Positions 7,061 to 15,804 of a DNA stretch of 18,197 nt are shown in pieces. How positions within the stretch are numbered: the stretch's first letter is position 1; the number at the start of each line of letters is the position of its first letter. The stretch is taken from the NCBI GenBank assembly GCA_947254705.1, contig CAMYCX010000020.1, forward strand, positions 1-18,197, in the 5' to 3' direction. The notes below the pieces were generated by a model that was not told the origin of the DNA, ran no database searches, and saw nothing but the letters and a program-made list of their open reading frames with translations. This DNA comes from an uncultured Veillonellaceae bacterium (GTDB lineage Bacteria; Bacillota; Negativicutes; Veillonellales; Negativicoccaceae). A program made the translations under genes and the position numbers.

Positions 7061-7999
7061 CTACAATTTATGAACGGCGGTTGATTTTAAAATGGATTCG
7101 CATAACTCATTAAAACCAATTCCAGCCGCTTTAGCCGCTTTAGGAACCAAGCTGGTTTCTGTCATACCCGGTACAGAATTAATTTCCAATATAAACGGGC
7201 ATCCTTCTACATTTGTCATAAAGTCTACCCGCGCAACACCACAGCATCCAAACTCATAACACGCTTTCACTGCCAACTCTTGCATTTCCCGCTGCAGACT
7301 CTCCTCTATAGGCGCAGGCACCAAGTAGTCTGTAGCTCCTGCGGTATATTTAGAGGCATAGTCGTATGTCCCTGAATGCGGCACAATTTGAATCACCGGC
7401 AATGCTTGCCGATTCAAAACAGAAACCGTATATTCATGACCGCCCAAATATGCTTCTGCCAACATCCACGCATCATGATTTAGCGCGTCATCAATTGCAG
7501 ATTCAAGCTCCTCTTGACGATGAACAACAGTAATTCCAATTGTCGAACCCTGCTCTGCCGCTTTCAACACAACGGGAAAAGAAAATTTTTGAACAATATC
7601 TGCTGCGATATCCCTCGCAGACATTTCCTTACGATACACTGAAAATGGTGCCGTAGGCAATCCCGCTTGTTGAAAAAGACGCTTGCTAATCACTTTGTCC
7701 ATCGTAATTGCACTGGCTAGCGGTCCGGATCCTGTATATGGAATATTCATCATTTCCAATACATGCTGAATCGCACCGTCTTCCCCGTATTTCCCGTGCA
7801 ATGCGTTAAATACACATGCCGGAGGATTTTCTTGTAATCGTTGCGTAAATGTAGCAGGTTCAAACTCTATCAGTTCCACCCGATATCCCGCATTGGTCAA
7901 CGCATCTCCAACCGCTTTCGCAGTGCGACGAGAAACCTCTGCCTCACTCGATGGACCGCCCATAACTACCCAAATTATATCTGTTTTTCGGTTCACCAT
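7061..7999 (-). CDS. ddl: D-alanine--D-alanine ligase
   Basis: Ddl joins two D-alanines with ATP, making the dipeptide that MurF adds to the stem peptide. The 312-residue ATP-grasp protein has GGPSSEAEVS (14-23, with the Glu19 equivalent of the E. coli active-site Glu15), NALHGKYGEDG (65-75) and a C-terminal EINSVPGMT. The YDYASKY segment puts Tyr218 at the place of E. coli DdlB Tyr216, which indicates D-Ala-D-Ala rather than D-Ala-D-Lac specificity. I chose ATG 7999, 13 bases after the murC stop and preceded by GGGGC. The reading frame is open further upstream into murC, but the family begins here. It occupies the slot where many Bacillota have murB. Confidence 0.96.
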   Translation of the reverse strand: MVNRKTDIIWVVMGGPSSEAEVSRRTAKAVGDALTNAGYRVELIEFEPATFTQRLQENPPACVFNALHGKYGEDGAIQHVLEMMNIPYTGSGPLASAITMDKVISKRLFQQAGLPTAPFSVYRKEMSARDIAADIVQKFSFPVVLKAAEQGSTIGITVVHRQEELESAIDDALNHDAWMLAEAYLGGHEYTVSVLNRQALPVIQIVPHSGTYDYASKYTAGATDYLVPAPIEESLQREMQELAVKACYEFGCCGVARVDFMTNVEGCPFILEINSVPGMTETSLVPKAAKAAGIGFNELCESILKSTAVHKL

Positions 8000-8012
8000 T
8001 TTATCGCCCCGT

Positions 8013-9383
8013 TCATCTCCACTGACTTGCCAATGCATATCCGCACTCATAAATATCTCCTGCCCCCATGACAATAATCATGTCTCCCGTTTTTGTTATT
8101 TTCCGTAAATATTCCGGTAATTCTGTTTTGTCTTGCACATAGCGTACATCTTTCGCGCTCGCACGCACCTGCTGCGGCAACAGTTCTCCATCAACACCGG
8201 GAATCGGCATTTCACCTGCCGCATATATATCCGTAAAAATCACGATATCCGCCGCATCAAAAGCACACGCAAATTCATCTTGCAATAACTTTGTTCTCGT
8301 ATACCGATGAGGCTGAAATACACAAATCAAACGGTTAGCGGCTACTTCCCGTGCAGCACGCAATGTTGCTTGAATTTCTGTCGGATGGTGAGCGTAATCA
8401 TCAATCAACCAGACATCTTTTGTATGCAACAAAGTTTGAAACCTACGTTTCGTTCCATGAAAACCCGCCAAACCTGCCGCAATCACATCAAAAGCAATTC
8501 CCATTTCCATACTCACAATTACAGTAGCTAGGGCATTCAAAACATTATGTTCGCCTGGAATTTGCAGTGAAATTTCTCCTAATACAACATTTTTTTTATT
8601 AACAAGAAAATGTATTTTCCCACCAGAATAATGAATATTGGTAGCACGATAATCGCAATTTTCTCTAATACCGTATGTCACATACGGTCGTTCCAACGCT
8701 GGCAAAAGAAGACGATTATTTTCATTTTCTGCACAAATCACCGCCAGCCCGCAACTAGGATCCAATCGATGAATAAAATCAACAAATGCCTCACGTATAT
8801 GCTCCAACGACCCGTAATAATCCAAATGGTCATCTTCAATATTTGTCACTACCGCAATATATGGTTTTAATTTCAAAAAGGAACCGTCACTTTCATCCGC
8901 TTCCGCTATAACATACGGACCCTTGCCCAGTTTTGAATTGCCGCGCAAATAATCGACCTCACCACCAATCAAAATTGTCGATTGATTTTTGGCCTCTTCA
9001 CAAACGCGCCCAATCATCGAAGTTGTCGTTGTCTTGCCGTGCGCCCCCGCAACAGCAATCCCTTGTCCACTATTCATAATCGCCGTCACTATATCGGAGC
9101 GATGAAAAACAGGAATTTCCCTCGCTTTTGCCGCCAGCACCTCCGGATTGTCATCCGGGATTGCAGTAGACACCACTACCGCCTCTGCGCCATTGATATT
9201 CGCCGCGTCATGACCGATGTAAATACGTGCACCATCTTGCCGAAGGGAATCAAGATGAGGTCCGTCTTCCTGATCCGAGCCGGATACCGTAATCCCCTTT
9301 TGGCAAAGTATATGTGCAATGGCTTTCATACCTACGCCACCAATTCCGACCAAATGGATGTGTTGATAATCATGTAAATTCAT
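8013..9383 (-). CDS. murC: UDP-N-acetylmuramate--L-alanine ligase MurC
   Basis: MurC adds L-alanine to UDP-MurNAc, the first step of the stem peptide. The 456-residue product has the N-terminal dinucleotide-like loop GIGGVGM (13-19), the Mur ligase P-loop GAHGKTTTT (113-121), TNIEDDHLDYYG in the central domain, and DDYAHHPTEIQATL with VFQPHRYTRT in the C-terminal domain. The length is normal for the family. The ATG follows the murG stop by four bases, with AGGTG as ribosome site. Its end lies 13 bases before the ddl start. UDP-MurNAc must come from MurB encoded elsewhere, because murB is not next to it here. Confidence 0.97.
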   Translation of the reverse strand: MNLHDYQHIHLVGIGGVGMKAIAHILCQKGITVSGSDQEDGPHLDSLRQDGARIYIGHDAANINGAEAVVVSTAIPDDNPEVLAAKAREIPVFHRSDIVTAIMNSGQGIAVAGAHGKTTTTSMIGRVCEEAKNQSTILIGGEVDYLRGNSKLGKGPYVIAEADESDGSFLKLKPYIAVVTNIEDDHLDYYGSLEHIREAFVDFIHRLDPSCGLAVICAENENNRLLLPALERPYVTYGIRENCDYRATNIHYSGGKIHFLVNKKNVVLGEISLQIPGEHNVLNALATVIVSMEMGIAFDVIAAGLAGFHGTKRRFQTLLHTKDVWLIDDYAHHPTEIQATLRAAREVAANRLICVFQPHRYTRTKLLQDEFACAFDAADIVIFTDIYAAGEMPIPGVDGELLPQQVRASAKDVRYVQDKTELPEYLRKITKTGDMIIVMGAGDIYECGYALASQWR

Positions 9384-9387
9384 AAAT

Positions 9388-10494
9388 TCACCTAATCAAA
9401 GAAAAAGCCAACTCAGCAATCGTCCGAGCTGCATCCGGATTTCCCAAATGTCTGCTCGCCTCCGCCATTTCTCTCATTTTTTTAGGAGAACGACGTAACT
9501 TCTCAATTTGCATTACGAGCAGATCACCTGTCAATTCGTGGTTTTCAATCACACAGGCCGCCCCGGCATCCCGCAATACATTGGCATTGTATAACTGATG
9601 ATTCGCCGTTGCATACGGGTAAGGGATCAATATGCTGGGTACCCCCCTACACGTCAGCTCAGCCAGTCCAACCGCCCCGGCCCGATATATTGCCAAATCA
9701 GTTGCCGCCAATGCCGTCGGCATGTCCTCCATATACGGAATCAATCTTAAATGGGGATATCGCAATAAACCGGCACTTTCCAACTGACTGCAATTCCGCT
9801 CATACTCGCTCGTTCCGCTGACATGCAATATCGTAATTCCCGTCTCCTCTGCATATTTTGCAAATACTGTCCGCATCGCATCATTGATAGTGCGAGCGCC
9901 GCGGCTCCCTCCCGCCGCTAAAATCACAAAGTCACCATCCGGAATATGTAGACGCTCCCGTGCTTCTTTACGCTTTATGCACATCACATCTTCACGAATA
10001 GGATTTCCGGTAACAATACATTTTTCGGAAGAAGGGAAATAAGAACAAGCTTCTTTATATCCTAACGCAATTTTCGTAACAAAACGCCCCAGCATTCTAT
10101 TTGTTATGCCGGGAACTACATTTTGCTCCTGAATCAATGTCGGTACTCCCCGCAATACCCCCGCTAACAACATCGGACCACACACATAGCCCCCGGTACC
10201 AACAATAACGTCCGGACGCCACTGGCGAATCAATGCATCGGCTTTGACTACACTTTTCGCCGCAAGTGCAAACGTAACCAGATGTTTCCACGTTAATGTT
10301 CTTGCAAATCCCCGCACCGGAAGTGTGGTTAATTGATAACCCGCCGCGGGAACAATATCCATTTCTAAACCGTTATCACTACCGACAAACAAAAATTCCG
10401 CACCATATCGCTCTTGTATTGTTTGTGCAATTGTCAACGCAGGATAAATATGTCCACCGGTACCTCCGCCGGAAATAATCACTCGGGCCGTCAT
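9388..10494 (-). CDS. murG: Lipid II synthase MurG (UDP-GlcNAc transferase)
   Basis: MurG is a peripheral membrane glycosyltransferase (GT28) that moves GlcNAc from UDP-GlcNAc onto lipid I to make lipid II. The 368-residue product has the N-terminal GGGTGGHIYPAL (9-20), IQEQNVVPGITNRML, the second glycine loop AAGGSRGARTIND and the donor-binding YRAGAVGLAELTCRGVPSILIPYP. I chose ATG 10494, which overlaps the murD stop as ATGA and has GGAG nine bases upstream. An in-frame GTG at 10521 would add nine residues that do not fit the family. murD and murG are directly coupled, so there is no room for the ftsW gene that often separates them. Confidence 0.97.
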   Translation of the reverse strand: MTARVIISGGGTGGHIYPALTIAQTIQERYGAEFLFVGSDNGLEMDIVPAAGYQLTTLPVRGFARTLTWKHLVTFALAAKSVVKADALIRQWRPDVIVGTGGYVCGPMLLAGVLRGVPTLIQEQNVVPGITNRMLGRFVTKIALGYKEACSYFPSSEKCIVTGNPIREDVMCIKRKEARERLHIPDGDFVILAAGGSRGARTINDAMRTVFAKYAEETGITILHVSGTSEYERNCSQLESAGLLRYPHLRLIPYMEDMPTALAATDLAIYRAGAVGLAELTCRGVPSILIPYPYATANHQLYNANVLRDAGAACVIENHELTGDLLVMQIEKLRRSPKKMREMAEASRHLGNPDAARTIAELAFSLIR

Positions 10495-11855
10495 GACAAC
10501 GTCTCCAAATTGGCCACACAACGTTTAAAGTCACGCCCTCGCTCACGATAATTGCGATACATATCAAAGCTGGAGCAAGCCGGCGAAAAAAGAACGGTAT
10601 CCGCATTCATACAAGCTGCCTGCCGTGCTGCTGTCGTTACCGCCTCTTCCATATTTGTAACGATAGCGATCTCTCTGCAACCGGCCTTCTTTGCCTCCTC
10701 AGCAAATCGCACTGACGCAGCCCCCAAAAAGACAGCCGCACAGGCGCATCGGCTTGCAACATTCATTAAATCTCTAATATCCGTCTGTTTGTCGTGTCCT
10801 CCTGCAATCCAAACCATGGTTCCTGACAACTCCTGCAACGCTTTTACTGTTGCATCCGGATTGGTCGCTTTCGAATCGTCATAATAAGTAACACCGTTTA
10901 TTTTCTGTACCCGTTCGACCCTATGCGGCAACCCGCGAAAAACACGCAGCACCCCTTGAATTACCCGAATCGGAACCTTACCCAAATATGCCATCAGTGC
11001 TGCTGTTAAGGCATTTAACCAATTATGTTCTCCATGAACCTGCAATTCATCTATGGCTACCAGAGGAATTTCGCAATTATCCAACCGCAAATACAGCATA
11101 TTATCTCGAACGTATCCGCCACGCTTTACTTCCCCATGCGTTTGAACCCAATATATCGTTGATCTTGCATCAGTAGCCAACTGACGGCAATAAGGATCTT
11201 CTTGATTCAAAATCAAAACGTCTTTTTCTGTCTGATTTTCTAAAATTCGTTTTTTGGCAGCTACATACGCTTCCATACTACCATGCCGCTCGAAATGGTC
11301 GGGAGTAATGTTTAAAATCGCCGCTACATGCGGTCTAAATTGACAAACAGTTTCCAGCTGAAAACTGGAAACCTCCGCGACAATGACCCCCTCGGAGGAA
11401 ACCGTTGCAACGTCCTCAGAAAGTGCCGAGCCGATATTTCCTCCGACCACGTATTCTCTTCCGGCTGCATCAAACATGCTGCCTAACAAAGTAGTCGTTG
11501 TTGTTTTCCCATTGGTTCCCGTGATTGCGTATATCGGCGCAACAGATAGCTGATATGCAATCTCCAGTTCCGCCACAACAGGAACCGCAGACTCTTGTGC
11601 CATCCGTACAATAGGAGTTGTGACCGCGATGCCCGGCGATAACACCACTAACTGTGCACCCGTTAATAAAGAAGAGTCTTGCGCTCCGAATACACACTGT
11701 ACACCCATGCCCGTCAGTGCTGCAGTCAACTCTGCCGATAAAGGGCGTACGTCCGACAATATGACTTGCGCTCCTGCTCGGCATAATGCCTTCGCCGCAC
11801 CAATACCGCTAATTCCTGCCCCCAATACTACAATTTTTTGTCCTTGATAGGTCAT
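10491..11855 (-). CDS. murD: UDP-N-acetylmuramoyl-L-alanine--D-glutamate ligase MurD
   Basis: MurD adds D-glutamate to UDP-MurNAc-L-Ala in the cytosol. The 454-residue product shows the N-terminal loop LGAGISGIGAA (11-21), the P-loop GTNGKTTTT (113-121), NITPDHFERHGSM in the central domain and YYDDSKATNPDATVKAL, the family motif of the C-terminal domain. The ATG has GGAG about nine bases upstream. It is separated from mraY by 68 bases that contain a possible promoter, the largest gap between murE and ftsQ. It overlaps murG by four bases. Confidence 0.97.
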   Translation of the reverse strand: MTYQGQKIVVLGAGISGIGAAKALCRAGAQVILSDVRPLSAELTAALTGMGVQCVFGAQDSSLLTGAQLVVLSPGIAVTTPIVRMAQESAVPVVAELEIAYQLSVAPIYAITGTNGKTTTTTLLGSMFDAAGREYVVGGNIGSALSEDVATVSSEGVIVAEVSSFQLETVCQFRPHVAAILNITPDHFERHGSMEAYVAAKKRILENQTEKDVLILNQEDPYCRQLATDARSTIYWVQTHGEVKRGGYVRDNMLYLRLDNCEIPLVAIDELQVHGEHNWLNALTAALMAYLGKVPIRVIQGVLRVFRGLPHRVERVQKINGVTYYDDSKATNPDATVKALQELSGTMVWIAGGHDKQTDIRDLMNVASRCACAAVFLGAASVRFAEEAKKAGCREIAIVTNMEEAVTTAARQAACMNADTVLFSPACSSFDMYRNYRERGRDFKRCVANLETLS

Positions 11856-11892
11856 TACACTCGCTCCATTTACAGTCTTTTACTTGCTATAC

Positions 11893-11927
11893 AGTATAAT
11901 ATGAACGCACAGCAAAGAACAAGTCAA
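11893..11927 (-). promoter_or_regulatory. Possible internal promoter upstream of murD
   Basis: In the mraY-murD gap the minus strand has TATACT (11893-11898; five of six matches to a -10). There is either TTGTTC (11917-11922) 18 bases upstream, or a better -35, TTGACT (11922-11927), which overlaps the mraY stop but is 23 bases from that -10. With TTGACT the matching -10 would be CATATT at 18 bases. No choice is ideal, so this is a candidate only. Confidence 0.4.
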
Positions 11928-12877
11928 TACAACCAAACCCCCACACAAGCACACGCTAGCGCCGCCAGCCAAAACACATGAACGACGCGAACTTCACTCC
12001 ATCCCCCCAACTCGAAGTGATGATGCAGCGGACTCATCCGGAAAATCCGCTTACCTCGAGTTTTATATGACGTAACTTGTAAAATCACCGACAACGCTTC
12101 TACGACAAAGACACCACCAATAACAATCAGCAACAACTCTGTATGTGTCAGCAATGCCAGACCGCCAAGCCCTGCTCCCAATGCCAGTGATCCAGTATCT
12201 CCCATAAACACCTTCGCAGGGTGATAGTTAAACACTAAAAAGCCAAGACAAATTCCCACCAGCAGTGCACTAACTAACGAAACATCCAACAAATTTTGAG
12301 CACGCCCAATCCAAGTATATGCCGCCGCTGCTACGCCCATCGTCCCGGCAGCCAAGCCGTCCAGTCCATCTGTCAAATTAACTGCATTGGAGGTTCCAAC
12401 AATGACCAACACCGCCAGTACATAATATCCTAACCCCAAATTCCACTCACTATTCACTCCCGGTATCGTCAACACCGTTGTCAATGATTCTGTCGTCAAT
12501 AGGCCGTAACAAAACAAAACAGCCAGCATCAATTGTCCCAATATTTTTTGTCGTGCCGTCAAGCCTAGATTTCGTTTATGAGCTGCCTTTATACCATCAT
12601 CTAATAACCCCAGCAACGCATATCCGAATATTAAGATCAACAACCAATTGATTTGCGTGTTATTGACCCGATATAGCACCAGCGAGATTGCAAAAGCGAC
12701 CATCATCAACACGCCTCCCATTGTAGGCGTGCCACTTTTATACCGATGGCTTTGAGGTCCCTCTTCGCGTACCTCCTGCCGAGCATTCATTCGACTTAAA
12801 ATTGGAATACCGATTAGCCCAATGGCAATCATAATTGCCATTGACGTTACTGCAATTAGCCAGTATGTCATATCCAT
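11924..12877 (-). CDS. mraY: Phospho-N-acetylmuramoyl-pentapeptide transferase MraY
   Basis: MraY transfers phospho-MurNAc-pentapeptide from UDP to undecaprenyl phosphate, making lipid I at the inner face of the membrane. The 317-residue protein is highly hydrophobic with about ten membrane segments. It carries the family motifs SGTPTMGG (48-55), the catalytic aspartate pair LLDDGIK (91-97), NAVNLTDGLDG (164-174), FMGDTGSLALG (224-234) and the cytoplasmic HHHFELGGW (285-293). Its ATG directly follows the murF TGA, with GAGGGA about ten bases upstream. Length is normal. Confidence 0.97.
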   Translation of the reverse strand: MDMTYWLIAVTSMAIMIAIGLIGIPILSRMNARQEVREEGPQSHRYKSGTPTMGGVLMMVAFAISLVLYRVNNTQINWLLILIFGYALLGLLDDGIKAAHKRNLGLTARQKILGQLMLAVLFCYGLLTTESLTTVLTIPGVNSEWNLGLGYYVLAVLVIVGTSNAVNLTDGLDGLAAGTMGVAAAAYTWIGRAQNLLDVSLVSALLVGICLGFLVFNYHPAKVFMGDTGSLALGAGLGGLALLTHTELLLIVIGGVFVVEALSVILQVTSYKTRGKRIFRMSPLHHHFELGGWSEVRVVHVFWLAALACACVGVWLY

Positions 12878-14239
12878 TCAGTCTTTTCCCTCTTTCCACA
12901 TCGTGATTACTTTATCCATTTCCATTGAGCGGGATCCTTTGACCAAAACAATATCACCACTTCGTGCCACATGATGCAATGCACGAACAGCCTCCTCAAC
13001 CGTTTCACAGGTCACAGCATTAACTTTCGTCGCTTCAGCAATCTCCGCTGCCAAATCACCGACCGTAATCACCGCATCAATTCCGTACTCAGCCAACTGC
13101 GCCCCTATTGCGCGATGTTGCTGTACCGCATCTGCCCCTAATTCATACATGTTCCCCAGTACCGCTATTTTTCGTCCAGATCCCACCTGTTTTAGCGAGG
13201 ACAATGAGCAACGCAAAGAATCGGGATTCGCATTATAAGCATCATTAACCCAAGTGATTGATTCGCCTCGCTCTATTTCTTGCCGCATACCTACTTGCAA
13301 AACCTCTTGTAATCCTTTTTGAATTTTATTTTCCGATATACCCAATACACGACCTACTGCAATCGCCGCCAAAGCATTATAAATATTATGTACTCCAATT
13401 AGTGGCAGCGCGACAGAATATACTTCATCAAAAACGCGGCAAACAAATCTGGTCTTTCCCACCTCATACTCTATATTCACCGCCTGAATTGCAGCTCCCG
13501 GCTGCAATCCGTAACGAACTGTACGACCTTTCATAACATCTTCCATTTTCAATACCAATGGATCATCATGATTTAAAATGGCTGTTCCGTTGCAAGGAAG
13601 AGCCTCAATCAGTTCTTGCTTGGCAAGAGCAATATTTCGCCTGCTTCCAAGCAATTCCATGTGTGCCACGCCTACATTAGTCACCACTCCAATAGTCGGC
13701 ATTGCCATCTTTGCCAATTCGGCAATTTGTCCGCGACCTCGCATTCCCATCTCGAGTACACAAACTTCATCAGAATCATCCAGTTCTAACAGTGTCAGCG
13801 CCAATCCGATTTCGTTATTGAAGTTTTTTTCGGTCTTACGAACAATAAATTGTTCTCCCAATATAGCCGCAATCAATTCTTTTGTCGTCGTTTTACCGTT
13901 TGATCCTGTAACGGCAATCACATCAATCCCAAACCGACGTCGATGATAACCTGCCAGTCGTTGCAACGCTTCCCGTGTGTCAAGAACTTGCAGCACGGTT
14001 ACGTCATCAGCGACATCTTCCGCCTCGTTCTCCGTCAATACCGCAGTTGCCCCTTGTGACACAGCAGATCGAATATACGCATGCCCATCAAATCGCTCGC
14101 CCCGTAGGGGAATAAACAACATCCCCTTATCGACAGCGCGACTGTCGGTACCGACAGATTCTACTTGCACTGCTGCTCCACGTTGTAGACACTTCGCATC
14201 CGTCGCCGTTATGATTTCATCGATTGTAAACCGTGCCAT
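12878..14239 (-). CDS. murF: UDP-MurNAc-tripeptide--D-alanyl-D-alanine ligase MurF
   Basis: MurF adds the D-Ala-D-Ala made by Ddl to complete the UDP-MurNAc-pentapeptide. The 453-residue product has an N-terminal substrate domain with GTDSRAVDKGMLFIPLRGERFDGH, the P-loop GSNGKTTTK (112-120), VLEMGMRGRGQI and the C-terminal domain motif NDAYNANPDSLR. Two tandem ATGs overlap the murE stop. I chose the second (14239) because GGAGG lies five bases before it but only two bases before the first (14242); the difference is one residue. Confidence 0.97.
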   Translation of the reverse strand: MARFTIDEIITATDAKCLQRGAAVQVESVGTDSRAVDKGMLFIPLRGERFDGHAYIRSAVSQGATAVLTENEAEDVADDVTVLQVLDTREALQRLAGYHRRRFGIDVIAVTGSNGKTTTKELIAAILGEQFIVRKTEKNFNNEIGLALTLLELDDSDEVCVLEMGMRGRGQIAELAKMAMPTIGVVTNVGVAHMELLGSRRNIALAKQELIEALPCNGTAILNHDDPLVLKMEDVMKGRTVRYGLQPGAAIQAVNIEYEVGKTRFVCRVFDEVYSVALPLIGVHNIYNALAAIAVGRVLGISENKIQKGLQEVLQVGMRQEIERGESITWVNDAYNANPDSLRCSLSSLKQVGSGRKIAVLGNMYELGADAVQQHRAIGAQLAEYGIDAVITVGDLAAEIAEATKVNAVTCETVEEAVRALHHVARSGDIVLVKGSRSMEMDKVITMWKEGKD

Positions 14240-15729
14240 CATGCCCTCCGCAACACATTACGTGCCTCTTCCCGATCATCAAAATGTATTTTTTCTTCAC
14301 CGATAATCTGATAGTTTTCATGTCCTTTACCCGCAATAAGTACAACATCACCTGTCCTAGCCATATCTATTATGTGAGCAATTGCTTGCTGCCGGTCCGG
14401 TTCTCGATACAAGTTCAAAAATTGATCCTTTGCCTGCAAACATCCGGCGTACACTTCGTCAATGATTTTCTCCGGATCTTCTGTTCTGGGATTATCACTT
14501 GTTACCCATACAACATTGGCATATGTTGCAGCGATCTTGCCCATTACAGGACGTTTGGAGGCATCTCGATCCCCTCCACAACCGAATACAATCAAAACTC
14601 TCCCCATAGTCATGTCTCGCGCAGTTCGTAAAATTTTTTCCAATCCGTCCGGAGTGTGTGCATAATCGACAATCACTGCAAAATCTTGTCCTTCGTCAAT
14701 CTTTTCAAATCGTCCCGGCACCGCTTGAAATCGATGTAATCCTACAAGAATATCCGACATCTTCATGCCTTCATGACGAGCAACCGCTATCGCCGCCAGC
14801 ATGTTGTAAACATTAAACATCCCCATGATTTCCGTTTGGCAAGGATATTCTATTCCATCTGCATTCAGTGTAAAATCGGATCCTGCCGCTGTAACCGTAA
14901 TATTTTTCGCTGTCACTTCAGCAGTATCATTTACTCCATACATGATCACATCACAGTCTCCGCCATCCGCAGCTTGTTTCATCATCGATGCGTACGGATC
15001 ATCTCCATTGATAACGGCCGCTTTATATATTTTTTTGCCATTCTTACGCACCTGCGTAAACAACCGCTGTTTTGCCGCTGCATAAGCCGTCATTGTGCCG
15101 TGAAAATCCAAATGATCTTGCGTCAAATTAGTAAATACCGCCACATCAAATTCAATTCCGGATACTCGTCCGAGCGCAAGAGCGTGAGAGGAAACTTCCA
15201 TAATAACATGCGTTACACCTGCTGCCCGCATTTTGGCTAACCAAAACTGCATTACATCAACATCCGGCGTGGTATTAAGTGTCGGATATTCTTTTCCGTC
15301 AATAAGTATATGTACTGTTCCGACTAAACCCACTTTTGCCCCTTGCTCACGAAGCAAGTGTGCAATCATATGTGTGACCGTTGTTTTGCCGTTCGTTCCC
15401 GTAACGCCGATAACCCGCATGCTTTGTGCCGGATAATCATAAAAAAAGGGGACCAGTTCCTGCATCGCTGCACGAGAGTCTTTTACCACAAACTGTGTTA
15501 CAGACGCGGGCAGAGCCAACGGCGTTTCTGTGACAATCGCAGTAGCCCCCGCCTCCGCTGCACGATCAGCGAAGTCATGTCCGTCAACATGTACGCCTCG
15601 CAAACAAATAAATAGGCTCCCGGCATGAACATTCCGTGAATCGGTAGTTACATCTGTAATAATCTCATCCTTGGGAAATAAGACACGTTGCGTATTCAGC
15701 TTGTTCTGTATCTCAAATAACGTTTTCAT
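14239..15729 (-). CDS. murE: UDP-MurNAc-tripeptide synthetase MurE, meso-diaminopimelate type
   Basis: MurE adds the third stem amino acid. The 496-residue product has the N-terminal TDSRNVHAGSLFICLRG, the P-loop GTNGKTTVT (111-119), TNLTQDHLDFHGTM with the carbamylated-lysine position in AAAKQRLF, and DYAHTPDGL. The signature DNPR (412-415) is the one that selects meso-diaminopimelate rather than lysine, so the cell wall should be of the meso-DAP type. I chose ATG 15729 because GGGGAG lies just before it; an in-frame ATG at 15741 would overlap that ribosome site. A perfect hairpin ends one base before that upstream ATG and 12 bases before the chosen start. ftsI, which usually precedes murE, is missing. 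Confidence 0.97.
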   Translation of the reverse strand: MKTLFEIQNKLNTQRVLFPKDEIITDVTTDSRNVHAGSLFICLRGVHVDGHDFADRAAEAGATAIVTETPLALPASVTQFVVKDSRAAMQELVPFFYDYPAQSMRVIGVTGTNGKTTVTHMIAHLLREQGAKVGLVGTVHILIDGKEYPTLNTTPDVDVMQFWLAKMRAAGVTHVIMEVSSHALALGRVSGIEFDVAVFTNLTQDHLDFHGTMTAYAAAKQRLFTQVRKNGKKIYKAAVINGDDPYASMMKQAADGGDCDVIMYGVNDTAEVTAKNITVTAAGSDFTLNADGIEYPCQTEIMGMFNVYNMLAAIAVARHEGMKMSDILVGLHRFQAVPGRFEKIDEGQDFAVIVDYAHTPDGLEKILRTARDMTMGRVLIVFGCGGDRDASKRPVMGKIAATYANVVWVTSDNPRTEDPEKIIDEVYAGCLQAKDQFLNLYREPDRQQAIAHIIDMARTGDVVLIAGKGHENYQIIGEEKIHFDDREEARNVLRRA

Positions 15730-15741
15730 GATTCTCCCCAT

Positions 15742-15775
15742 AGCAAGATAGCAGCCAGCCGGCTGCTATCTTGCT
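15742..15775 (-). repeat. Perfect 15-bp inverted repeat (hairpin) before murE
   Basis: The arms AGCAAGATAGCAGCC (15742-15756) and GGCTGCTATCTTGCT (15761-15775) are perfectly complementary around a four-base loop. On the minus strand the hairpin lies in the 75-base gap between ftsL and murE and ends just upstream of the murE ribosome site, with no T-run after it. On the plus strand it is followed only by TTT. It is therefore not a clear terminator for the operon; it could be an attenuator, an RNA processing or stabilising stem, or a remnant. No other copy was seen in this window. Confidence 0.9.
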
Positions 15776-15804
15776 TTCTACTCACCTGCACATAATGGCA
15801 TATA

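Noticed and set aside
8013..8074. Ddl starting inside murC, or a murC-ddl fusion
   Set aside because: The ddl frame is open upstream into murC, but MurC ends with a normal stop in a different frame and the Ddl family begins near ATG 7999; no fusion is present.
11470..11784. Minus-strand open frame (104 codons) inside murD in another frame
   Set aside because: Cys/Gly/Ser-rich translation without motifs, wholly within murD; a frame shadow.
15742..15775. The hairpin before murE as a normal intrinsic terminator
   Set aside because: In the direction of transcription it is followed by ATGGGGAG and not a T-run; on the other strand only three T follow and no gene there needs it. It is listed as an inverted repeat.
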